Of a stretch of 9,800 bases of DNA, positions 1-7,199 are shown in pieces. Position numbers and translations under genes: made by a program. The notes beneath the pieces were generated by a model that was given only the letters and a program-made list of their open reading frames with translations, had not been told where the DNA came from and searched no databases. Every line of letters starts with the position of its first letter. Positions within the stretch are counted from its first letter, which is position 1. This stretch comes from an uncultured Flavobacteriaceae bacterium (GTDB taxonomy: Bacteria; Bacteroidota; Bacteroidia; Flavobacteriales; Flavobacteriaceae), in contig CALITN010000028.1 in assembly GCA_938041595.1 (NCBI GenBank), forward strand, positions 1 through 9,800. The letters are read 5' to 3'.

Positions 1-359
1 CTGGATGGGCCTATGACTACGGAACCGCTGAAGAATCCAAAGAAATGTTTCGCTATCTAAAAGATTATTCCCCTGTACACAACGTAAAAGCAGGAATACA
101 CTACCCCGCGACCCTAATCACTACAGGCGATCACGATGATCGCGTGGTGCCAGCACATTCATTTAAGTTTGCTGCCGAACTCCAAGACAAACAAGCTGGA
201 AATAATCCCGTGTTGATTCGTATTGAAACCAAGGCCGGTCATGGAGCAGGTACGCCCGTCTCCAAAATCATTGATCAATACGCCGATATCTTTGGATTTA
301 CCCTTTATAATATGGGCTATAGCGTGCTTCCTGAAAAAACAGGGAAAATTAAAGGCTAA
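1..359 (+). CDS. Prolyl oligopeptidase (S9 family), C-terminal fragment
   Basis: This is the 3' end of a gene that begins before the window; the reading frame is set by position 3 (first full codon GGA) and ends at TAA 357-359. About 118 residues are visible. They match the end of the alpha/beta-hydrolase domain of prolyl oligopeptidase, a serine peptidase that cuts short peptides after proline. The block DHDDRVVPAHS carries the catalytic Asp and the substrate-binding Arg, and TKAGHGAG carries the catalytic His. The nucleophile Ser and the beta-propeller would lie upstream, outside the window. The similarity to animal and bacterial prolyl oligopeptidases, including GWAYDYG and YSPVHNV, is strong enough to name the family. 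A signal peptide cannot be judged, so periplasmic or cytoplasmic location is unknown. It converges on accC and shares a terminator with it. Confidence 0.93.
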   Translation, partial: GWAYDYGTAEESKEMFRYLKDYSPVHNVKAGIHYPATLITTGDHDDRVVPAHSFKFAAELQDKQAGNNPVLIRIETKAGHGAGTPVSKIIDQYADIFGFTLYNMGYSVLPEKTGKIKG

Positions 360-360
360 C

Positions 361-389
361 AAAAAAGTGGCTTAAAAGCCACTTTTTTT
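361..389. terminator. Bidirectional hairpin terminator between convergent genes
   Basis: A 12-bp perfect stem pairs 361-372 (AAAAAAGTGGCT) with 377-388 (AGCCACTTTTTT) around a TAAA loop. The plus strand ends in seven T. Because the left arm starts with six A, the minus strand also reads a U-run, so the hairpin can serve both the oligopeptidase gene and the accC operon. It begins two bases after the oligopeptidase stop, and its right arm overlaps the accC stop codon at 388-390. Confidence 0.85.
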
Positions 390-1734
390 ATTCCTCTTCG
401 TCCATTGTAAAATCTTCCATGAACTTGGTGGTATAATTCCCCGCTACGTAGTCTGGATGATCCATTAATTTTCTGTGGAACGGAATCGTCGTTTTAATTC
501 CCTCAATATAAAACTCATCAAGGGCACGTTTCATTTTATTTATGGCTTCCTCACGGGTTTGAGCCGTTGTGATCAGTTTTGCAATCATTGAATCATAGTG
601 TGGAGGAATCACATAGCCTGAATATACATGGGTATCCAAACGCACCCCATGTCCCCCCGGAAAATGCAGTGTTGATATTTTTCCTGGAGAAGGACGGAAA
701 TCGTTGTAGGGATCTTCTGCGTTGATTCGACACTCAATAGAATGCATTTTAGGAAGGTAATGCTTCCCAGAAATAGGAATCCCAGCAGCTACTTTAATTT
801 GCTCTCGGATCAAGTCAAAATCGATCACCTGCTCGGTGATGGGGTGTTCTACTTGAATCCGTGTGTTCATCTCCATGAAGTAGAAGTTCTTATGTTTGTC
901 TACAAGAAATTCAACCGTCCCAGCCCCTTCGTATTTGATATACTCAGAAGCTCGTACGGCGGCCTCTCCCATTTTTTTCCGTAAGGCTGGGGTCATAAAT
1001 GGTGAGGGAGTTTCCTCGGTTAATTTTTGGTGACGGCGTTGAACGGAACAGTCCCTTTCCGACAAATGACAGGCTTTCCCATAGGAGTCCCCCACCACTT
1101 GAATTTCAATATGTCGGGGTTCTTCGATGAGTTTTTCCATATACATCCCATCATTGCCAAAGGCCGCTCCTGCCTCTTGGCGAGCACTATCCCAGGCTTT
1201 TTGAAGATCCTCTGCTTTCCATACAGCACGCATTCCTTTACCACCACCTCCAGCCGTTGCTTTCAACATCACAGGATATCCCATGTCTGCTGCAATCTCC
1301 TGAGCCGATTCCAAGGACGCTAACAAACCGTCAGAGCCAGGAATCGTTGGAACACCGGCTTCTTTCATCGTCGCTTTTGCAGTGGCTTTGTCTCCCATTT
1401 TTTCAATCATTTCGGAGGACGCACCAATAAACTTGATCTCGTGTTCCGAACAAATTTTAGAAAACTTTGCATTTTCAGAAAGGAAGCCATACCCTGGATG
1501 GATGGCATCGGCGTTGGTAATTTCTGCCGCTGCAATGATATTCGATACTTTAAGATAGGACTCCGCACTCGGTGCAGGGCCAATACAAACAGCTTCATCG
1601 GCGAAACGTACATGAAGACTGTCGACATCTGCTTTGGAATAAACAGCCACTGTTTTGATTCCCATTTCCTTACAGGTGCGGATGATACGCATGGCGATTT
1701 CGCCGCGATTGGCAATTAATATTTTGCTAAACAT
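388..1734 (-). CDS. accC: Acetyl-CoA carboxylase, biotin carboxylase subunit
   Basis: AccC uses ATP and bicarbonate to carboxylate the biotin carried on AccB, the first half-reaction of acetyl-CoA carboxylase and the committed step of cytoplasmic fatty acid synthesis. The 448 residues are almost the same length as E. coli AccC. Visible are the N-terminal KILIANRGEIAMR, HPGYGFLSEN at 79-88, the ATP-grasp lysine K116 in GDKATAK, the glycine-rich ATP loop near 158-168 (KATAGGGGKGMR), and the active-site stretch E288-M-N-T-R292-I-Q-V-E296-H, whose numbering matches E. coli. It ends after the biotin carboxylase C-domain, so it is the single-subunit form and not a pyruvate or propionyl-CoA carboxylase fusion. 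The ATG is 10 bases after the accB stop, which argues for co-transcription. No SD sequence is visible. The carboxyltransferase genes accA and accD are not in the window. Confidence 0.97.
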   Translation of the reverse strand: MFSKILIANRGEIAMRIIRTCKEMGIKTVAVYSKADVDSLHVRFADEAVCIGPAPSAESYLKVSNIIAAAEITNADAIHPGYGFLSENAKFSKICSEHEIKFIGASSEMIEKMGDKATAKATMKEAGVPTIPGSDGLLASLESAQEIAADMGYPVMLKATAGGGGKGMRAVWKAEDLQKAWDSARQEAGAAFGNDGMYMEKLIEEPRHIEIQVVGDSYGKACHLSERDCSVQRRHQKLTEETPSPFMTPALRKKMGEAAVRASEYIKYEGAGTVEFLVDKHKNFYFMEMNTRIQVEHPITEQVIDFDLIREQIKVAAGIPISGKHYLPKMHSIECRINAEDPYNDFRPSPGKISTLHFPGGHGVRLDTHVYSGYVIPPHYDSMIAKLITTAQTREEAINKMKRALDEFYIEGIKTTIPFHRKLMDHPDYVAGNYTTKFMEDFTMDEEE

Positions 1735-1744
1735 AAAGAACGGT

Positions 1745-2248
1745 TTAAGAAGGGTCTATCAAGAATAGCGGTTGGTCAAATTCTACCGGAGAAGCGTCAT
1801 CCACTAGGATTTTGACAATTTTTCCGGAAATTTCTGACTCGATTTCGTTGAAAAGCTTCATGGCCTCAATCACGCACAAAACGTCGCCTTGTTTTACATC
1901 GGTACCTACTTCAACAAAGGCCGGTTTGTCCGGAGAGGCTTTGCGGTAAAAAGTTCCAATAATAGGAGATTTTACAGTGATTACATTCGGATCCGTATCG
2001 GCAGATGCACTAACGGCTTCTGGCGTGGGAGCTGGTGTTTCTGTTTCCACCACAGCTACTGGAGCCGTCGTCGCTGGACTGGCTGCTGGCATGGCCGGTA
2101 AGTGTTGTACTATCGTTTGTGATTCCGGCAAGACATTGTCGGCTGCCGTTTTAATGGTAATCTTAATGTCTTCCATTTCCAATTTTACTTCGTGCGCTCC
2201 AGATTTGGCGACAAAGCGAATCAGATTTTGAATTTCTTTAATATCCAT
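1745..2248 (-). CDS. accB: Acetyl-CoA carboxylase, biotin carboxyl carrier protein
   Basis: AccB carries the biotin that shuttles carboxylate between AccC and the carboxyltransferase. The 167-residue protein has the usual layout: an N-terminal segment (MDIKEIQNLIRFV, about 1-34), a flexible linker rich in Ala, Pro, Thr and Val (about 48-85), and a C-terminal biotinyl domain starting at VKSPIIGTFYRKASP. The biotin attachment site is EAMKLFNEI with lysine 131. Leu-Phe after the lysine replaces the Met-Met of E. coli, a substitution I recall as common in Bacteroidota. It lies between fabH (17-base gap) and accC (10-base gap), so the three genes are probably one transcript. No SD sequence precedes the ATG, as is normal in this phylum. 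Confidence 0.97.
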   Translation of the reverse strand: MDIKEIQNLIRFVAKSGAHEVKLEMEDIKITIKTAADNVLPESQTIVQHLPAMPAASPATTAPVAVVETETPAPTPEAVSASADTDPNVITVKSPIIGTFYRKASPDKPAFVEVGTDVKQGDVLCVIEAMKLFNEIESEISGKIVKILVDDASPVEFDQPLFLIDPS

Positions 2249-2265
2249 ACGTTCGTTTTTTCAAA

Positions 2266-3273
2266 TTAGTTGTAAGCCCAGGTATAAAAAGCGGATCCCC
2301 AAGTGAACCCTCCTCCAAAGGCCGTAAATAGTAATTTATCTCCAGTTTTAAATTGGTCTTCATAATCCCGCAGCAGCAAAGGCAATGTAGCGGCTGTGGT
2401 ATTCCCGTAGCGTTCAATATTGGTTAAAAATTGCTCTTGACTCAATCTTGCACGTGTTTGTGTTGCATCTAAAATACGTTTATTCGCCTGATGTGCAATA
2501 ATGTAATCGACCGCTTCGGGTTGTAAGTCATTTCGTCTAAGTACTTCTTGCGTGGCAAATGCCATCTCAGATACTGCATTTTTAAATACCGTTTTGCCTT
2601 CTTGATAGATGGCTTCCCATCCCTTAGCTAAGGTTTCCTCTGTGGTTGGGTGGAGGGATCCTCCAGCTTTGACGTGTAGGAACTCTTGACCCATTCCATT
2701 GGATCGAAAATATTCATCTTCCCATCCAAAGCTATTGGAACTCGCCTCCATAAGAACCGCTCCTGCACCATCTCCAAAAATAATACACGTTGTTCGATCT
2801 GTATAATCTACAATAGAAGACATCTTATCGGCTCCTACGACAACTATTTTTTGGCAGTGACCTGCTTCAATTTTAGCTGCTGCCATCGAAAGACTGTAAA
2901 GAAATCCCGAGCATGCCGCTTGAAGATCGAAAGCAAACGCATTAACGGCTCCGATATCTGTAGCTACTTTGGCCGCCGTTGCAGCCACTTTCATATCCGG
3001 AGTGATTGTAGCCAGAATAAGCATGTCGATGTCTTCCGGAGCACAGTTGGATTTGCGAAGTACCTCGTTGGCGGCTTCAATGGCTAAAAAGGATGTTGCT
3101 TTGTTGGGATCCTTAAGGATTCTACGTTCTTTAATTCCTGTTCTGGATCGTATCCATTCGTCGCTGGTGTCAACCATGCGCTCCAGATCAAAGTTCGTGA
3201 GTATGTCGTCGGGAACGTAACCCCCCACAGCGGTGATGGCTGCTTTTATGGTTTTTTCTGGCACAGAAGTCAT
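2266..3273 (-). CDS. fabH: Beta-ketoacyl-ACP synthase III
   Basis: FabH condenses acetyl-CoA or a branched starter acyl-CoA with malonyl-ACP and so starts type II fatty acid synthesis. The 335 residues hold the thiolase-fold catalytic triad: Cys121 in LQAACSGF, His261 in IIAHQANKRI and Asn291 in YGNTTAATLPL. DTSDEWIRSRTGIKERR near 35-51 and the glycine-rich FTAFGGGFTWGSAFY near the C-terminus are further family marks. The starter preference cannot be read from sequence alone, though Bacteroidota often make iso-branched fatty acids. The ATG at 3271-3273 has a TAGGA about 10 bases upstream as a modest SD sequence. AccB and AccC, which supply malonyl-CoA, follow downstream. The gene is separated from rpmF by 132 bases that contain a terminator and a small ORF. 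Confidence 0.97.
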   Translation of the reverse strand: MTSVPEKTIKAAITAVGGYVPDDILTNFDLERMVDTSDEWIRSRTGIKERRILKDPNKATSFLAIEAANEVLRKSNCAPEDIDMLILATITPDMKVAATAAKVATDIGAVNAFAFDLQAACSGFLYSLSMAAAKIEAGHCQKIVVVGADKMSSIVDYTDRTTCIIFGDGAGAVLMEASSNSFGWEDEYFRSNGMGQEFLHVKAGGSLHPTTEETLAKGWEAIYQEGKTVFKNAVSEMAFATQEVLRRNDLQPEAVDYIIAHQANKRILDATQTRARLSQEQFLTNIERYGNTTAATLPLLLRDYEDQFKTGDKLLFTAFGGGFTWGSAFYTWAYN

Positions 3274-3282
3274 TTAAAAATC

Positions 3283-3345
3283 CTAGCTGACTGTGTTTCT
3301 AATCAGTGAAGATAATGGTTTTTTTGGCTTGCCATCCGCTTTCAT
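3283..3345 (-). CDS. Candidate 20-codon ORF in the rpmF-fabH gap
   Basis: On the minus strand an ATG at 3343-3345 directly follows the U-run of the rpmF terminator and opens 20 codons, ending at TAG 3283-3285. The predicted peptide is basic (MKADGKPKKPLSSLI and five more residues). The stop codon overlaps the TAGGA that may serve fabH as a ribosome site and lies 9 bases before the fabH ATG, a layout compatible with translational coupling or a leader peptide. I recognise no family, and no SD sequence precedes it beyond the U-rich tract. An ORF this short can easily arise by chance, so this is only a candidate. Confidence 0.2.
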   Translation of the reverse strand: MKADGKPKKPLSSLIRNTVS

Positions 3346-3380
3346 AAAAAAACCCTCTTAAAAAGAATCTAAGAGAGTTT
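3346..3380 (-). terminator. Rho-independent terminator after rpmF
   Basis: Read on the minus strand, an 11-bp stem pairs 3380-3370 (AAACTCTCTTA) with 3360-3350 (TAAGAGGGTTT) around a 9-base loop, with one G-U wobble. It leads into a run of seven U (3352-3346). It starts 25 bases after the rpmF stop. The plus strand has A-rich sequence before the hairpin and only a short T run after it, so its direction is clearly minus. It should end or weaken transcription between rpmF and fabH. Confidence 0.8.
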
Positions 3381-3405
3381 ATATGATTTCGAATCGAGGG
3401 TACGG

Positions 3406-3603
3406 CTATGCCTCAGCAGCTTCTGCACTTTCGATAAGAACTTTACCTCTATAGTAAAGCTTTCCTTCATGCCAGTGGGCACGGTGGTAAAGATGTGCCT
3501 CTCCAGTAGCGCCACAAGTAGCGATTTGTTGAGAGCTTGCTTTGTAGTGCGTACGTCTTTTATCTCTACGCGTTTTTGATATTTTTCTTTTAGGATGTGC
3601 CAT
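3406..3603 (-). CDS. rpmF: 50S ribosomal protein bL32
   Basis: bL32 is a small protein of the large ribosomal subunit. The 65 residues begin MAHPKRKISKTRRDKRRTHYKA, the typical basic N-terminus of the family. The zinc-ribbon cysteines of other bL32 proteins are missing: only Cys30 remains, in ATCGATGEAHLYHRAHWHEGK, with histidines at 37, 40, 43 and 45 and no CxxC pair. This matches the form I recall for Flavobacteriia, so it is a lineage trait and not damage. The gene follows yceD by 32 bases, the widespread yceD-rpmF pairing, and is followed by a terminator. A weak AGGAAA lies about five bases before the ATG. Confidence 0.97.
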   Translation of the reverse strand: MAHPKRKISKTRRDKRRTHYKASSQQIATCGATGEAHLYHRAHWHEGKLYYRGKVLIESAEAAEA

Positions 3604-3635
3604 CGTTTCCTGTTTTTATTTTATCACTTATTGTT

Positions 3636-4160
3636 TTATAACAAATCTTTTAGTTTGTCCCAACGAGGATCATGATCCTGTTGTGACTTTTTTTCTTCTT
3701 TGGGTTCAAGTTCTTTTAATTTATCCAGAATAGGCGATTGTAAGGTGCCCTCTTCAATTTGAGGATGAATTAATTTTGAAGGTAAGGCCAACAAAATCAT
3801 TTCATAGACATACTGCGAAAGGTCAACTTGATAGCTTCCATGAGGGAGCACCAATATTTCATCATCATCATTGTTGAATTCGGGTCCAAACTTGACGATT
3901 AAGTCAAACTGGCAATGAAGCGGTAAATCAAAAGGCTCGGTAGAAAGGTCGCATGCAACACCTACGGTCCCATTGGCTTCAAGGGCAAACTCTAACAACT
4001 GCTCTTTCTTATTCAGATTTGCTGAAACAGCAAATCGAGGCTGGTTAAAATCAAAAAACTCAAATGCTTCAAAGAACGACTGATCAATAGTAAACTCAAA
4101 TGCGTGTTGGCCATTTTTTAATCCTACAAAAGGAATGACAAATTCTGACCGCGCATCCAT
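3636..4160 (-). CDS. yceD: YceD family protein (DUF177), 23S rRNA-linked
   Basis: This 174-residue protein belongs to the YceD/DUF177 family, which is almost always encoded just before rpmF and has been linked to 23S rRNA accumulation in bacteria and plastids. Family marks are the conserved stretch EANGTVGVACDLSTEPFDLP near the middle, where the usual motif is a Cys-containing C-D-R/L-S/C-L block, and the C-terminal DPRWDKLKDLL. The tail from about 140 is charged and rich in Lys and Glu. There is no signal peptide or membrane segment. The ATG at 4158-4160 gives the N-terminus expected of the family; an upstream ATG at 4172-4174 is out of frame. A -7 box match lies just upstream, so yceD is probably the first gene of the lipid/ribosome operon. 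Confidence 0.88.
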   Translation of the reverse strand: MDARSEFVIPFVGLKNGQHAFEFTIDQSFFEAFEFFDFNQPRFAVSANLNKKEQLLEFALEANGTVGVACDLSTEPFDLPLHCQFDLIVKFGPEFNNDDDEILVLPHGSYQVDLSQYVYEMILLALPSKLIHPQIEEGTLQSPILDKLKELEPKEEKKSQQDHDPRWDKLKDLL

Positions 4161-4178
4161 AGCCTAAAATTGAGCATG

Positions 4179-4186
4179 CAAATCTA
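4179..4186 (-). promoter_or_regulatory. Putative promoter -7 box for yceD-rpmF
   Basis: The minus strand reads TAGATTTG from 4186 to 4179, a full match to the Bacteroidota sigma-A -7 consensus TAnnTTTG. It lies 18 bases before the yceD ATG, which gives a short leader. I see no TTTG or TTG at the usual -33 distance, so it rests on the -7 box and its position. Confidence 0.4.
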
Positions 4187-4250
4187 TTAAAATTTATTGG
4201 ATTCCCGCTACTAATCACGCCCCCTTTTTGAGGTGTTGAGCCAATCTGCC

Positions 4251-5267
4251 CTATTCCTGGGCTCCTCCGTTTTGATTTCGCTGGAATTGAATCTCTTTGG
4301 CAGTAAAAAGTGCGGCCTTAAAGGACTTTATTTCTGCGATCCCCTGCCCGGCAATATCAAAAGCCGTTCCGTGGTCTGGCGAGGTTCGTACACCGGATAA
4401 TCCAGCCGTAAAATTAACTCCTTGACCAAAGGACAAGGTCTTAAATGGAATCAACCCCTGATCGTGATACATAGCCAAAACCCCATCGAATTGATGCACA
4501 TTGCCCGAGCCAAAAAAACTATCCGCTGCATAAGGACCATAAATCAATTTCCCTGTCTCTTGAAATTCTTGAATTACTGGACGAAGTATCGTGTCGTCTT
4601 CATTACCAATCACTCCTGCATCCCCAGCATGTGGATTCATTCCCAAAACAGCTATTTTCGGTTTGGAAAGTCCAAAATCCTGCTGTAGACTTTGATAAAA
4701 CTGATTCACCTTAGCGGTTAAGAGTTCCACACTGACTGTCGTACTTACGTCTTTCACTGGAATATGATCTGTTACCAATGCTACCCTCAATTGATCTGAA
4801 AGCATTAGCATCAGGGCGTCTCCCTGTAATTCTTTGGCCAAAAACTGTGTATGACCCGGAAAAGTGAAGGTTTCCGATTGTATGGATTGCTTGTGAATAG
4901 GCGCTGTCACAAGCGCATCAATTTGCTTTTCTTTTAGTGCTCGGGTTGCCGCTCGAAGTGAATCTACCGCACACTTCCCCGCTGAAGACGCCACCGCACC
5001 AAAATGCGTTTGGTGATTCTCCGTTTGAACATTCACTACATTCAACTTCCCTTTGTTAAGCTTATTGAGACCCGAGCATAGCTGTAAGGAAATATTGATA
5101 TTAAAGTGATTTTTATGGAACTGGACTACCGAATGAGGTGCAAACAAGATCGGCGTAAAAAAGTCAAACATACGTCGATCTTCAAAGACTTTAAGGATGA
5201 TTTCTAAGCCCACGCCGTTAGGGTCTCCCATCGAAATTCCTAGATTAATCTTTACAGCATTACCCAT
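4251..5267 (-). CDS. pdxA: 4-hydroxythreonine-4-phosphate dehydrogenase
   Basis: PdxA oxidises 4-phosphohydroxy-L-threonine in the DXP-dependent pathway to pyridoxal 5'-phosphate. With the ATG at 5265-5267 the protein has 338 residues, close to the family norm, and starts MGNAVKINLGISMGDPNGVGLEI. The three metal-binding histidines are His168 (LVTDHIP), His213 (GMNPHAGD) and His268 (MYHDQGLIPFK). PGHTQFLA near 137-144 and DHGTAFDIAG near 298-307 are also typical. The frame stays open for 39 codons upstream, but that stretch has no family similarity and would run into ribE, so I reject it. It is divergent from ribE across 46 bases; both enzymes make cofactors. A 90-base gap with a promoter-like box separates it from yceD. 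Confidence 0.95.
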   Translation of the reverse strand: MGNAVKINLGISMGDPNGVGLEIILKVFEDRRMFDFFTPILFAPHSVVQFHKNHFNINISLQLCSGLNKLNKGKLNVVNVQTENHQTHFGAVASSAGKCAVDSLRAATRALKEKQIDALVTAPIHKQSIQSETFTFPGHTQFLAKELQGDALMLMLSDQLRVALVTDHIPVKDVSTTVSVELLTAKVNQFYQSLQQDFGLSKPKIAVLGMNPHAGDAGVIGNEDDTILRPVIQEFQETGKLIYGPYAADSFFGSGNVHQFDGVLAMYHDQGLIPFKTLSFGQGVNFTAGLSGVRTSPDHGTAFDIAGQGIAEIKSFKAALFTAKEIQFQRNQNGGAQE

Positions 5268-5293
5268 CTTGGATGATTTATTTCTAATTTCGC

Positions 5294-5301
5294 CAAAGGT
5301 A
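5294..5301 (-). promoter_or_regulatory. Putative promoter -7 box for pdxA
   Basis: The minus strand reads TACCTTTG from 5301 to 5294, a full match to the Bacteroidota -7 consensus TAnnTTTG, 26 bases before the pdxA ATG. A -33 element would fall inside the first codons of ribE, and no clear TTG is seen there. For ribE the same gap offers only an imperfect TAATTTCG (5286-5293) on the plus strand. Confidence 0.35.
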
Positions 5302-5313
5302 AAGAAAACAAAG

Positions 5314-5898
5314 ATGTTTACAGGAATAATAGAGGCCTTCGGAGAAGTAATCCGGCTGGAAAAAGACCAAACCAATTTACACATTAGTTTACAGAGTTCT
5401 CTTGCGAAAGAGCTCCAAATAGATCAAAGTTTGGCTCACAATGGAGTATGTCTTACTGTGGTGGCTCAAGACGATGAAAGTTATACCGTGACAGCCATAC
5501 AAGAAACGCTTGAAAAAACCAATGTGGGAAACTGGCAGCTGGGAGACTTAATCAACCTTGAACGCGCCATGATGCTCAATGCTCGGTTGGACGGCCATCT
5601 CGTCCAAGGGCATGTTGATCAAATTGCACACTGCACACGCATCCAAAATGAAGAGGGTAGTTGGCGTTTCCGATTTGAATACGACCCCGGACCCAACCAT
5701 GTCACTATCGAAAAAGGTTCTATTACCGTCAATGGTGTCAGTCTAACGGTCGTAGATTCAGAACCCTATGCTTTTTCGGTAGCCATCATCCCTTATACTT
5801 ACGAACACACTAATTTTCATTGTTTTAAGAAAGGAACACAGGTCAACCTTGAATTTGATTTGATTGGAAAATACATCAAAAGATTAATGGTCCCATAA
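5314..5898 (+). CDS. ribE: Riboflavin synthase, alpha chain
   Basis: Riboflavin synthase converts two molecules of 6,7-dimethyl-8-ribityllumazine into riboflavin and a pyrimidine that is recycled. The 194 residues form the usual tandem of two lumazine-binding domains. The N-terminal signature is MFTGIIEAFGEV; the equivalent motifs of the two halves are HNGVCLTVV (42-50) and VNGVSLTVV (139-147). LDGHLVQGHVD (92-102) and FDLIGKYIKR at the C-terminus are also diagnostic. The start is fixed by MFTGI, with which nearly all members begin; 39 upstream in-frame codons overlap pdxA and show no similarity. No strong SD sequence is present. The antiporter gene follows after 32 bases on the same strand. 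Confidence 0.96.
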   Translation: MFTGIIEAFGEVIRLEKDQTNLHISLQSSLAKELQIDQSLAHNGVCLTVVAQDDESYTVTAIQETLEKTNVGNWQLGDLINLERAMMLNARLDGHLVQGHVDQIAHCTRIQNEEGSWRFRFEYDPGPNHVTIEKGSITVNGVSLTVVDSEPYAFSVAIIPYTYEHTNFHCFKKGTQVNLEFDLIGKYIKRLMVP

Positions 5899-5920
5899 TT
5901 TTTCCTATTTTCAGGAAAAA
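5899..5920 (+). repeat. Small inverted repeat between ribE and the antiporter gene
   Basis: An 8-bp perfect stem pairs 5899-5906 (TTTTTCCT) with 5913-5920 (AGGAAAAA) around a 6-base loop, starting at the base after the ribE stop. No T-run follows, so it is not a standard terminator. Its right arm holds the AGGAAA that would be the ribosome site of the next gene, with the ATG at 5931, so the hairpin could mask that site or slow decay of the ribE message. Confidence 0.5.
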
Positions 5921-5930
5921 TACCATAACC

Positions 5931-7199
5931 ATGAAAATTCTTGAATTATCGACGATACTAATCAGTCTAGCAGCCTTTTTCTCTTTGGTCAACATCCGAC
6001 TGCTTAAACTACCTACTACCATTGGTTTGATGGTGCTAGCCTTAGTTTTGTCTCTGTCCATTATGGGCATCGGCTTGATTTTCCCATCCATCTTTGACAC
6101 TGTTCGGCTCATTTCGAAAGAGTATGATTTTAGCGATCTCTTAGTAAACGTGATGCTTCCCTTTTTACTCTTCGCCGGAGCAATTAGTGTGAACGTTCAC
6201 GAACTTCTAAAAGACAAACTCACCATTTTGTTATTGGCTTCTTTTGGGGTTGTTTTTTCGACATTTGCTATTGGAACTACCTTGAATTGGTTGCTTAGCT
6301 TGCCTTTTCTTGGGCTGGGAGAACTGGGACTCACCTATATCGATTGCTTGCTTTTTGGGGCTTTAATTGCCCCCACCGATCCAATTGCCGTTCTGGCCAT
6401 GGTCAAAAAAATGAAACTTTCTTCGATTACAGAGACCCGAATTGCTGGAGAATCTCTTTTTAACGATGGTATTGGTGTTGTTGTATTTCTTACTCTTTTG
6501 GGGATTCAGCAAGACGGTGTGGAGAATATTACTGCCAGCAGTGTAGCATCTTTGTTTGCCACAGAAGTCCTTGGAGGGGTTGTCTTAGGCGCTATCATGG
6601 GATACCTAGGCCTTCAACTGGTTAAGTACGTAGAAAATGAATTTGTCGAATTGGAAGTACTCATTACTCTTTCTTTGGTCTTGGTACTCCCCATCATTTC
6701 GCATCATTTCCACTTTTCTGCTGTACTTGGGATTGTGGTTATGGGGCTTTTCTTAAACCAAAATATCGATACTGACAACCGTACGGAAGGCTTGCAAAGA
6801 GCCATGGGAGACTATGTCTATAAATTTTGGCATTTGCTGGATGAAACACTCAATGCCATTTTGTTTATCCTGATCGGTTTGGAGATCATCACTATTGCTG
6901 AAGGCTTTAAGCTCTCTTATTTGATTGTTTCCGTGCTCACAATCCTGATTGTGGTCATCGCTCGTTGGATTGGAGTGACAGTGCCCATTGCAATCCTGTC
7001 TATATGGAAAAAATTTGAAAAACGAACCGCACTAATCATTACTTGGGGAGGACTCCGAGGAGGACTTAGCGTCGCTCTGGCACTGAATTTACCCGATAGT
7101 ATGGGTGGGGGGAAATCCTTGATTTTGATCCTTACTTATGCCGTGGTTTTGTTCACCATTCTAGGTCAGGGATTAACTTTAAAAAAATTGGTGGATTAA
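5931..7199 (+). CDS. Na+/H+ antiporter, CPA1 (NhaP-like) family
   Basis: This is an inner-membrane monovalent cation/proton antiporter that exchanges cytoplasmic Na+ (or K+) for H+ in pH and salt homeostasis. The 422 residues are almost wholly hydrophobic, with roughly 12-13 membrane segments and no long C-terminal regulatory domain. Diagnostic CPA1 residues are Thr149-Asp150-Pro151 in GALIAPTDPIAV, the AGESLFNDG block with Glu173 and the ion-binding Asn178-Asp179 pair of electroneutral members, Arg345 in IARW, and GGLRGGLS at 373-380. The Asn-Asp pair favours electroneutral exchange (NhaP/NHE type) over the electrogenic Asp-Asp type. The substrate ion cannot be read from sequence. The gene may be read through from ribE, 32 bases upstream, because no separate promoter is obvious. 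A palindrome sits on its stop codon. Confidence 0.92.
   Translation: MKILELSTILISLAAFFSLVNIRLLKLPTTIGLMVLALVLSLSIMGIGLIFPSIFDTVRLISKEYDFSDLLVNVMLPFLLFAGAISVNVHELLKDKLTILLLASFGVVFSTFAIGTTLNWLLSLPFLGLGELGLTYIDCLLFGALIAPTDPIAVLAMVKKMKLSSITETRIAGESLFNDGIGVVVFLTLLGIQQDGVENITASSVASLFATEVLGGVVLGAIMGYLGLQLVKYVENEFVELEVLITLSLVLVLPIISHHFHFSAVLGIVVMGLFLNQNIDTDNRTEGLQRAMGDYVYKFWHLLDETLNAILFILIGLEIITIAEGFKLSYLIVSVLTILIVVIARWIGVTVPIAILSIWKKFEKRTALIITWGGLRGGLSVALALNLPDSMGGGKSLILILTYAVVLFTILGQGLTLKKLVD

Noticed and set aside
742..1719. Several 75-102-codon ORFs on both strands inside accC
   Set aside because: All lie within the highly conserved accC frame, and none has a domain, signal peptide or ribosome site.
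2686..3087. 133-codon plus-strand ORF inside fabH
   Set aside because: It is antisense to the conserved core of FabH, with a composition rich in Cys, Ser and Arg that looks like a shadow frame, and no sign of its own start or family.
5197..5313. 39-codon upstream extension of ribE, overlapping pdxA
   Set aside because: Riboflavin synthases begin MFTGI; the extra codons are the antisense of the conserved pdxA N-terminus.
5268..5384. 39-codon upstream extension of pdxA, overlapping ribE
   Set aside because: PdxA proteins begin close to the MGDPNGVG block; the extension has no family similarity and would overlap the first codons of ribE.
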